Assembly: GCF_000478605.2 (NCBI RefSeq)
Contig: NZ_ASHX02000001.1
Coordinates: 186,001-250,000 of the forward strand
Source: Streptomyces thermolilacinus SPC6
GTDB lineage: Bacteria; Actinomycetota; Actinomycetes; Streptomycetales; Streptomycetaceae
Reading direction: 5' to 3'
Length of the DNA stretch: 64,000 nt
The notes below the pieces were generated by a model. That model searched no databases. It was not told where the DNA came from and was given only the letters and a program-made list of their open reading frames with translations. A program made the translations under genes and the position numbers. How positions within the stretch are numbered: the stretch's first letter is position 1; each line of letters begins with the position of its first letter. Shown here in pieces: positions 27,577 through 33,944 of the stretch.

Positions 27577-28041
27577 ATGTCCAAGTACCGAGGAACGGTC
27601 CTGTTCGCCTCCGCCCTGGCGGTGGCCGCGCTGGGCCTTGCCCCCACCGCCGCCCAGGCACAGGACAAGGCTCCGTCGGCCCCGGCCGTCGCGGTGCCCG
27701 CCGGTGCCGACGCGGCAGCGGCGGACGGCAACCTGTACGCCTGGGAGCACTCGTGGAAGGGCGGCCGCCAGGCCACCTGGGTCGGCAACAGCTCCAACTG
27801 GACCGACCGCAACATGCGCAACCAGGCCTCGTCGGTGCACAACAACGGCTACGCCGGCGCGTACGACGACGTGCTGCTGTACTGGGACGCCAACTACGGC
27901 GGTGCCGCGTACTGCCTGCGCAACGGCAACTACCTGATGGACATGCGCTACGACCACTTCCCGTACAACGGCGCCGGTGGCGGCCAGGCCATGAACGACA
28001 ACATCTCCTCTCACCGCTGGGTGGACTACTGCGCCAACTGA
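27577..28041 (+). CDS. Secreted peptidase-inhibitor family I36-like protein, 154 aa
   Basis: A signal peptide (basic start, ASALAVAALGLAPTAAQAQ) covers about residues 1-29. The mature part begins with an Ala/Pro linker, followed by NLYAWEHSWKGGRQ and an Asn/Trp/Tyr-rich beta-gamma-crystallin-like domain (SSNWTDRNMRNQASSVHNNG, YWDANYGGAAYCLRNG). Two Cys residues near the end may form a disulfide. This matches the I36/SMI-like inhibitors of metallopeptidases from Streptomyces. It is exported and may protect secreted proteins or cell-wall material. The start has GAGGAG upstream, and a convergent terminator follows. Confidence 0.85.
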   Translation: MSKYRGTVLFASALAVAALGLAPTAAQAQDKAPSAPAVAVPAGADAAAADGNLYAWEHSWKGGRQATWVGNSSNWTDRNMRNQASSVHNNGYAGAYDDVLLYWDANYGGAAYCLRNGNYLMDMRYDHFPYNGAGGGQAMNDNISSHRWVDYCAN

Positions 28042-28056
28042 CGCGCGGCACGACCC

Positions 28057-28089
28057 GGCCCCCGCCACGGCACGACCGTGGCGGGGGCC
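28057..28089. terminator. Bidirectional hairpin, left edge of the main cluster
   Basis: A perfect 14-bp stem GGCCCCCGCCACGG/CCGTGGCGGGGGCC with a 5-base loop lies between the ends of the I36 and MbtH genes. Confidence 0.8.
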
Positions 28090-28116
28090 CGCTCGTGCCG
28101 GGGCGGCCCGGGAGGT

Positions 28117-28335
28117 TCAGCCGCCCGCCGCCGCCAGATGGCGGCGCAGGCTCAGCGGGCGCATGTCCGTCCAGACCCGGCCGATGTGGTCCAGGCACTC
28201 CTGGCGGGAACCGGTCGTGCCCTCGGCGTGCCAGCCCGCGGGCAGCGGGCGGTCGGTCCGCCAGATCGAGTACTGCTCCTCGTCGTTGAGCACCACCTGG
28301 TACTCCTCGGCCCGGTACTCCTCGCTGTCGCTCAT
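28117..28335 (-). CDS. MbtH-like NRPS accessory protein, 72 aa
   Basis: The MbtH signature is complete: NDEEQYSIWRTDRPLPAGWH, then CLDHIGRVWTDMRPLSLR, with the conserved Trp residues and the SxW and PxGW pattern. MbtH proteins bind adenylation domains and help them fold and work. It is transcribed away from the LanB/NRPS genes, 189 bases from the first of them, so the gap must hold promoters in both directions. It is the only MbtH in the window and can serve the free adenylation enzyme and the four NRPS A domains. GGAGG lies about nine bases before the ATG. Confidence 0.95.
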   Translation of the reverse strand: MSDSEEYRAEEYQVVLNDEEQYSIWRTDRPLPAGWHAEGTTGSRQECLDHIGRVWTDMRPLSLRRHLAAAGG

Positions 28336-28524
28336 CTCGCTCGGTCCTCCATGGCTCGGGTCGGTAGACGGGCCCAGCGTGGCGCCGCCGGCGACCGGCC
28401 GACAGGGACAAACGCGCAGCAGCACCGGCGGTGTGCCGTGCGGCTCCTTCCCTGGTGGGTGCGCGGGAGGCCCGGCAGTGTCGGCGGGGCCACGAACCAG
28501 GCCCTCCTCGGAAGGAGTTCCGCC

Positions 28525-30852
28525 ATGCCGGACATGCCGGAGACCGTTCAACTGCCCGTCGGGGGGTGGCGCCTGTGGGAACACTTCGCGCTGCGGGGGC
28601 CGGGCTTCCCGGCCGGTGGCGTGCTGCGGATGGCGCCCCCGGGCCTGGCGGAGGCGGCCGACAAGTTCCTCCCGGGCGGTGAGCCCGCCGGGCCCGAGTG
28701 GGAGGCGTTCACGGAGGACTTCGACGCGGGTGCCGTCCGCACCGCTGAGCTGCTCCAGGAGATCGCGGCGAGCCCCCGCTTCCGGGCGGCGGTCGCCTGG
28801 CAGAACCCGGCCGTGCTGCGCACCGGGGTGGCGCCGTTCCTGGCGTGGACGCCGACGGCGGCGGGACGGACCAGCATGCCCCGGCAGCGGGAGGAGCTGG
28901 TCGCCCACTACTGGCAGCGGTTCTGCGTCAAGAACGACACGATCGGCTTCTTCGGGCCCGTCGGCTGGGGCCGCTGGGACCTGGGCCGGCAGGATATCGC
29001 CGTCGATCCGGGCAGCGGGTTCCTCGCCGACTCGCGGGTGTACTTCTCCAGTTGGGCGATCGACGCGCTGGCCCGTTCGCTGGACGCCGACCCGGCGCTG
29101 CGGGCGTGGATACCGCCGCGCCGCGTCCCGTTCGCGCGGATCGAGGACGGCGCGGTGCGCGTGCCGGGGCGGCGGCCGCAGTCCGTGACGGCGAAGGACC
29201 TGGCGGTGCTGGGTCTGTGCGACGGGACGCGTACGGTCGCGGAGATCGCCGGAGCGGCCGGGCTGTCCGCGGCGGAGGCGGAGGAGTCCGTACGGGCGCT
29301 GGTGGCGGGGCGGTGGGTGCACTGGCGGCTGGAGGTGCCGTCCGGCACGTACCCGGAGCGTGAGCTGCGGGCGATCCTGGAGCGGATCGGTGACCCGGCG
29401 GTCCGCGAACCGGCCCTTGAGCGGCTGGCCGTGCTGGAGCGGGGCCGCGACGCGGTGGCGGCGGCCGGGACGGACGCCGAGGCGCTGACGGCGGCGCTCG
29501 GGGCGCTGGAGGCGGACTTCGCGGCGCTCACCGCCACGGAGGCGCAGCGCGCGAAGGGCGCGAAGACCGCGCCGTGCCGGGGTGTCGTCTACTCCGACTG
29601 CCGCCGGTCGGCGACGGCGGTGCTCGGCAGGGGGCTGCTGGACGAACTCACCCCGCTCGCGCTGTGCCTGACGGCGGCCCGGTGGATGACGAACCGGGTG
29701 GCCGGGCGCATCCGGGGCCGACTGCGGCCGGTGTACGAGCGGCTCGCCGCGGACGGGGACCGGGTGGACCTGGCGTCCCTGTGGCTGGCGTGCCTGCCGT
29801 CGCCGCACCCGAACGCGGAGGAGGACGTGACCGCCGTCCAGGCGGAGCTGCGGGCGAAGTGGGCGCGCCTTTTGGAGGTGCCCGAGGGGGCGCGCCGGGT
29901 GCGGCTGTCGTCGCGGGAGCTGGCGGAACGGGTACGGGCCGAGTTCGACGAGCCGGGCACGGGGTGGTCGCTGGCCCGGTACTTCAGCCCGGACGTGCTG
30001 GTGCTGGCCGAGGACGCGGACGCGGTGGCGCGCGGCGACTTCGAGCTGCTGCTGGGCGAGATGCACTGCGCGCTGAACACGATGGGCGCCTCGCTCTTCG
30101 TGCACCAGCACGCCGACCGGGACGCGCTCGTGGCGGAGACGTCCCGTGACTTCCCGGGGCCCCGGCTGCTTCCGATGCTGCCGAAGGAGCTGCCGCTGAA
30201 GTGGTCCACGCGCAGCAGGCCGTCGCTGGAGCGGCCGGAGGACTACCACGTGGCGCTGGTGGACCACACGGGCGACCCGTTCCGTCAGCGCACGGTCCTC
30301 GCCGCCGACGTGACGGTGGAGGACCGGGACGGGGCGCTGGTGGCGGTGCTGCCGGACGGTGCCGTGTACGACGTCCTGGACGTGTACGCCAACACGCTGA
30401 CGCAGCGGGTCATGGACCGGTTCACGCTGCGGCCCGAGGGCGACCACACGCCGCGCGTCAGCATCGACCGGATGGTGGTGGCGCGCGAGACGTGGACGCT
30501 GCCGGTCGCGGAGATGGGCTTCAGCGACGACAAGTCGGAGGCGCGGCGGTTCGTACGGGCCCGCGCGTGGGCGCGGGAGCGGGACCTGCCCCGGTTCGTG
30601 TTCGTCGTGTCGCCGACGGAGCCGCGCCCGTTCTACGTGGACTTCGACAGCCCCGTGTACGTGAACATCTTCGCCAAGGCTGCGCGCAGGCTGGCCCGGA
30701 AGGACCCGGGGGCGCGGCTGGTGGTGAGCGAGATGCTGCCGACGCCGGAGCAGGCGTGGCTGACGGACGACGAGGGCCGGACGTACACGTCGGAGCTGCG
30801 GTTCGTCGCCGTGGACCAGACGGTGACCGGCCTGGCCGACGGGGGTGTGTGA
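28525..30852 (+). CDS. LanB-like protein (Lant_dehydr_N), no elimination domain, 775 aa, copy 1
   Basis: The sequence fits the large N-terminal (glutamylation) domain of lantibiotic dehydratases. FCVKNDTIGFFGPVGWGRWD lies at about residues 132-152; the C-terminal third has VARETW, RRFVRARAWARERDLPRFVFV and PFYVDFDSPVYVN, typical of the end of this domain. Full LanB enzymes are about 1000 aa, and the roughly 250-residue glutamate-elimination domain is absent. Known enzymes of this fold use aminoacyl-tRNA, either to glutamylate Ser/Thr or, as PEARLs, to append amino acids to a peptide. Here it opens a tightly packed operon with a free A enzyme, a PLP dehydratase and a PCP, so a role in an NRPS pathway is inferred. 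GGAAGGAG precedes the ATG. A 162-bp patch is identical to copy 2. Confidence 0.85.
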   Translation: MPDMPETVQLPVGGWRLWEHFALRGPGFPAGGVLRMAPPGLAEAADKFLPGGEPAGPEWEAFTEDFDAGAVRTAELLQEIAASPRFRAAVAWQNPAVLRTGVAPFLAWTPTAAGRTSMPRQREELVAHYWQRFCVKNDTIGFFGPVGWGRWDLGRQDIAVDPGSGFLADSRVYFSSWAIDALARSLDADPALRAWIPPRRVPFARIEDGAVRVPGRRPQSVTAKDLAVLGLCDGTRTVAEIAGAAGLSAAEAEESVRALVAGRWVHWRLEVPSGTYPERELRAILERIGDPAVREPALERLAVLERGRDAVAAAGTDAEALTAALGALEADFAALTATEAQRAKGAKTAPCRGVVYSDCRRSATAVLGRGLLDELTPLALCLTAARWMTNRVAGRIRGRLRPVYERLAADGDRVDLASLWLACLPSPHPNAEEDVTAVQAELRAKWARLLEVPEGARRVRLSSRELAERVRAEFDEPGTGWSLARYFSPDVLVLAEDADAVARGDFELLLGEMHCALNTMGASLFVHQHADRDALVAETSRDFPGPRLLPMLPKELPLKWSTRSRPSLERPEDYHVALVDHTGDPFRQRTVLAADVTVEDRDGALVAVLPDGAVYDVLDVYANTLTQRVMDRFTLRPEGDHTPRVSIDRMVVARETWTLPVAEMGFSDDKSEARRFVRARAWARERDLPRFVFVVSPTEPRPFYVDFDSPVYVNIFAKAARRLARKDPGARLVVSEMLPTPEQAWLTDDEGRTYTSELRFVAVDQTVTGLADGGV
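28823..28984 (+). repeat. 162-bp perfect repeat, copy A (within LanB-like copy 1)
   Basis: These bases are identical to 34261-34422 in the second LanB-like gene, in the same reading frame. They encode the segment around APFLAWTPTAAGRTSMPRQR to GFFGPVGWGRWD. Flanking sequence is clearly diverged, which points to recent gene conversion or very strong selection. Confidence 0.95.
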
Positions 30853-32438
30853 TGCGGACGTTCGTGGACGAGATCGCCGCGCACGCCGCGCGGGAGCCGG
30901 GCCGGGTGGCGGTGAGCACGCCCGGCGGGGAGCTGACGTACGCGGAGCTGACCGCCCGGATCGACGCGCTCGCCGGGACGCTCGCCGCGCGGGGGGCCCG
31001 CGCCGAGACCGTGTGCGCGGTGGCGGTGGCGCGCGGCGTGGACGCGGTGATCGCCGTGGCCGCCGCCGTGCGGTGCGGGGCGGCGTTCCTCACGCTGGAC
31101 GTGGAGCAGCCGCCGGCCCGGCTGGCCGCGCTGGTCCGCAGCGGCGGCGCCGACCTGCTGGTCACGACGGAGGCGCTCGCCGACCGGCTGCGGCTGCCGG
31201 TGCCGGGACGGCTCGTGCTCCTGGACCGCCCGGAGCCTGGCGACGCGGGCGGTACGCCTCCGGGAGGGCCGCCGGACGGTCGGGCGCTGGCGTACGTCAG
31301 CCACACGTCCGGCTCGACCGGCGAGCCGAGCCCCGTGCTGGTGGAGCACCGGTCGCTCGACTCCTATCTGCGGTTCGTCGCCCGGGACTTCCGGCTGGGC
31401 CCCGACACGGTGGCGCTCCAGGTGGCGCCGCTCGGGTACGACGCGTCCGTACGGGACACGTTCGCGCCGCTCCTCGCGGGCGGGCGGCTGGTCGTGGTGC
31501 CCCGGTCGGCGGTGCTGCGCCCGGACGAGTTCGGCGCGGTCGTACGGGAGCACGGGGTGAACGCGCTGCTGAGCGTGGTGCCGTCGTTCCTGGCGTTCCT
31601 GGCGGGCCGCCCGGACGGGGCGGGGCTGCTGGAGGGCGTACGGCTGGTGGTGAGCAGCGGGGAGTCGCTGCGCCCGTTCCTGAGGGCGGGCGGCCGGGCG
31701 GTGGTCGAGGACCGGCTCGTCAACCAGTACGGGCCGACGGAGTGCACGATGACCTCGACCCGGTACGACGTGCCGGCCGATCCGGTGACGGACGCGGACA
31801 TCGTCGGGACGCCCATCGACGGGGTCGTCGTCCGGCTGCTCGACGAGGACCTGCGGCCCGTGCCGGAGGGCGCGGTGGGCGAGGTGTGCGTCGGCGGGGT
31901 CGGTGTCGCCCGCGGCTACCGGGGCCTTCCCGCCCGTACGGCGGAGTGCTTCGTGCCGGACCCGGCGGGGCCGCCGGGGGCGCGGCTGTACCGGACAGGC
32001 GACCTCGCCTCCGACGGCCCGGGCGGGCTGCGGCTGCTGGGGCGCCGGGACCGGCAGGTGAAGATCCGCGGCTACCGGGTGGACCCCGCCGAGGTGGAGG
32101 GCGCGCTGCTGGCGCACCCCGGGGTCACCGGGGCGGTCGTCACGGCCGCCGAGGACGGCCAGGGGCGGGTGTACCTCGTCGCGCACGTCACCGGGGACCT
32201 GGACGGCACGGGCAACGGGGCGCTGCGGGCGCACCTCGCGGCGACGCTGCCGCCGCACCTGATGCCGCGCCGGTTCGAGCGGCTCGCGGAGCTGCCGACG
32301 ACCCGCAGCGGCAAGGCGGACCGGCGGGCCCTCGCGGACGCGGTAGCCGGCGCGGGCGGCCGCGCGGGCGGCCCCGTGCGAGCGGCGGACGCGGCGGGTC
32401 ACGAGAACGCGGCGGCGCTCGCGGAGGTGCGGTCATGA
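30852..32438 (+). CDS. Stand-alone NRPS adenylation enzyme, 528 aa
   Basis: This is a complete A domain without a fused carrier. SHTSGSTGEPSPVLVEH is A3, LGYDASVRDTF is A4, NQYGPTECTM is A5, LYRTGDLAS is A7, GRRDRQVKIRGYRVDPAEVE is A8 and TRSGKADRRAL is A10 with its Lys. Aligning A4-A5 to GrsA by eye gives pocket residues D-A-R-S-V-S-Q-M-T-(K). The Arg at position 239 is unusual and could bind an acidic substrate, but I do not assign one. It overlaps the LanB-like gene by one base (TGATG) and the PLP-enzyme gene by four. It probably loads the free PCP encoded at 33628 and thus supplies the starter unit for the first NRPS. Confidence 0.92.
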   Translation: MRTFVDEIAAHAAREPGRVAVSTPGGELTYAELTARIDALAGTLAARGARAETVCAVAVARGVDAVIAVAAAVRCGAAFLTLDVEQPPARLAALVRSGGADLLVTTEALADRLRLPVPGRLVLLDRPEPGDAGGTPPGGPPDGRALAYVSHTSGSTGEPSPVLVEHRSLDSYLRFVARDFRLGPDTVALQVAPLGYDASVRDTFAPLLAGGRLVVVPRSAVLRPDEFGAVVREHGVNALLSVVPSFLAFLAGRPDGAGLLEGVRLVVSSGESLRPFLRAGGRAVVEDRLVNQYGPTECTMTSTRYDVPADPVTDADIVGTPIDGVVVRLLDEDLRPVPEGAVGEVCVGGVGVARGYRGLPARTAECFVPDPAGPPGARLYRTGDLASDGPGGLRLLGRRDRQVKIRGYRVDPAEVEGALLAHPGVTGAVVTAAEDGQGRVYLVAHVTGDLDGTGNGALRAHLAATLPPHLMPRRFERLAELPTTRSGKADRRALADAVAGAGGRAGGPVRAADAAGHENAAALAEVRS

Positions 32439-33631
32439 CGGCGTACCGGGGCGGGCTGACCTCCGCCGACGTGGAGCGCGCGGCCGGGCGGATCGCCCGG
32501 TACGCGCGGCGCACCCCGCTGCTGCCGGGTCTTCCGGCGCCGGGGCGGCGCAGGGGCGGCTGGGGGCTGCTGCTGAAGGCGGAACACCTCCAGCACAGCG
32601 GGTCGTTCAAGCTGCGCGGCGCGGCGAACGCGGTGCTGGCGCTGGGCGCCCGCGCCATCGTGACCGGCTCCTCCGGCAACCACGGGATCGCCCTGGCGCG
32701 GCTGGCCGCGCCGATGGGGGTGCGGGTGACGGTGGTGCTGGCCGCCGGGACGAGCCCCGCGAAGGCCGAGCGCATCCGCGCGCTGGGCGGGCGGACGGTG
32801 AGCGTGCGGGGCGGTGTCGCCGAGCGCGAGGAGCGGGCCAGGGCGCTCGCCGAGGAGACCGGCGCGGTTCTCGTGCCGTCGTCGGACCACGAGCTGGTCG
32901 TCGCGGGGCAGGGCACGGTGGCCCGCGAGATCCTCGCCGACGTGCCCGACGTGCGGACCCTGTACGTGCCGGTCGGCGGCGGCGGGCTGCTGGCCGGGGT
33001 GTGCCTGGCCGCCCGCGACCACCCGGTGCGGATCGTGGGCGTCGAACCGGCGGGGACACCCCGGTACGCGCGGTCCCTGGCGGCGGGCCGGCCGCTGCGG
33101 CTGCCGCCCTGCGACACGGTGGCGGACGGACTGCGGGCGCAGGCGCCCGGCGAGGTGCCGTTCGCGGTGGTACGGGACCGGGTGGACGACCTGGTGGCCG
33201 TGACCGACGCCGAGATCCTCACCGCCACGGACCGGCTGCGCCGCCTGGGCGTCGAGGCGGAGCCCAGCGGGGCCGTCGCCCTCGCGGGGGCGCTGCGCGC
33301 GGGACGGCTGCGGGAGCGTGCCGTCGCCGTCGTGTCCGGCGGCAACACCCTGGCGGCCCTGACCGCCCGCACGGACCTGGCGGACCCGACCGGCCCCGCC
33401 GATCGCGCGGGCCCCGCGGACCGCACCGACCCGATCGGCTTCACCGCCCGTACGGACCTGGCGGACCTGACCGGCCTGGCCGACCGTACGGGCCTCACCG
33501 GCCGAACGGCCCTGACAGACCTGATGAATCCGGCCGGCCTGACGTACCCGGCCGACCGTACCGAGCCGGGCGGCGGCGCCCGGCGGACCGCGCCGACCGG
33601 CGCACGTCCCGAACTGGAGGAGACCCGATGA
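32435..33631 (+). CDS. Fold-type II PLP enzyme (Ser/Thr dehydratase-like) with a repetitive tail, 398 aa
   Basis: Residues about 1-310 are a threonine/serine dehydratase-type domain. The PLP Lys lies in SGSFKLRGA (Lys59), the phosphate- and cofactor-binding loop is SSGNHGIALA, and VGGGGLLAGV is the glycine-rich PLP-phosphate site. Such enzymes dehydrate Ser or Thr, racemise Ser, or join amines to make diamino acids. There is no ACT regulatory domain, so it is not the usual biosynthetic IlvA. Residues about 310-380 are a repeat-rich tail of TARTDLADLTGLADRTG-like units with no known fold. It overlaps the A-enzyme gene and the PCP gene by four bases each. It may supply a precursor or act on a carrier-bound hydroxy amino acid. 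Confidence 0.85.
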   Translation: MTAYRGGLTSADVERAAGRIARYARRTPLLPGLPAPGRRRGGWGLLLKAEHLQHSGSFKLRGAANAVLALGARAIVTGSSGNHGIALARLAAPMGVRVTVVLAAGTSPAKAERIRALGGRTVSVRGGVAEREERARALAEETGAVLVPSSDHELVVAGQGTVAREILADVPDVRTLYVPVGGGGLLAGVCLAARDHPVRIVGVEPAGTPRYARSLAAGRPLRLPPCDTVADGLRAQAPGEVPFAVVRDRVDDLVAVTDAEILTATDRLRRLGVEAEPSGAVALAGALRAGRLRERAVAVVSGGNTLAALTARTDLADPTGPADRAGPADRTDPIGFTARTDLADLTGLADRTGLTGRTALTDLMNPAGLTYPADRTEPGGGARRTAPTGARPELEETR

Positions 33632-33939
33632 GCGAGACGACCACCACCCTGACCGCCCCCGCCCCCGCCTACGCGCCCACCCCGACGGCCGTCACCGCCA
33701 TGAGTGCCGGCGCCGTCACCGAACTGCTCGTCGGCATCTACCGGGAAGCCCTCGGCGCGCCCGGCCTGGACGAGCAGAGCGACTTCTACGAGAACGGCGG
33801 CGACTCGCTCACCGCGTTCCAGGTGACCGCGCGGCTCCAGGACGCGCTGGGCGTGGACGTGCCCGTGGCGCTGGTCTTCGCCTACCCGACGCCGGCGGAC
33901 CTCGCCGACGTCGTCCACACCGACCTGATCGAGGGGTGA
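33628..33939 (+). CDS. Free-standing peptidyl carrier protein, 103 aa
   Basis: The PCP core sits at about residues 25-100 with the phosphopantetheine site FYENGGDSLTAFQVTARL (Ser near residue 54). The N-terminal 25 residues are a Thr/Ala/Pro-rich linker. It overlaps the PLP-enzyme gene by four bases (ATGA) and is followed by the second LanB-like gene within six bases. It is the likely partner of the free adenylation enzyme and may present an aminoacyl thioester to the LanB-like proteins, the PLP enzyme or the first condensation domain of the NRPS. Confidence 0.93.
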   Translation: MSETTTTLTAPAPAYAPTPTAVTAMSAGAVTELLVGIYREALGAPGLDEQSDFYENGGDSLTAFQVTARLQDALGVDVPVALVFAYPTPADLADVVHTDLIEG

Positions 33940-33944
33940 GGACC

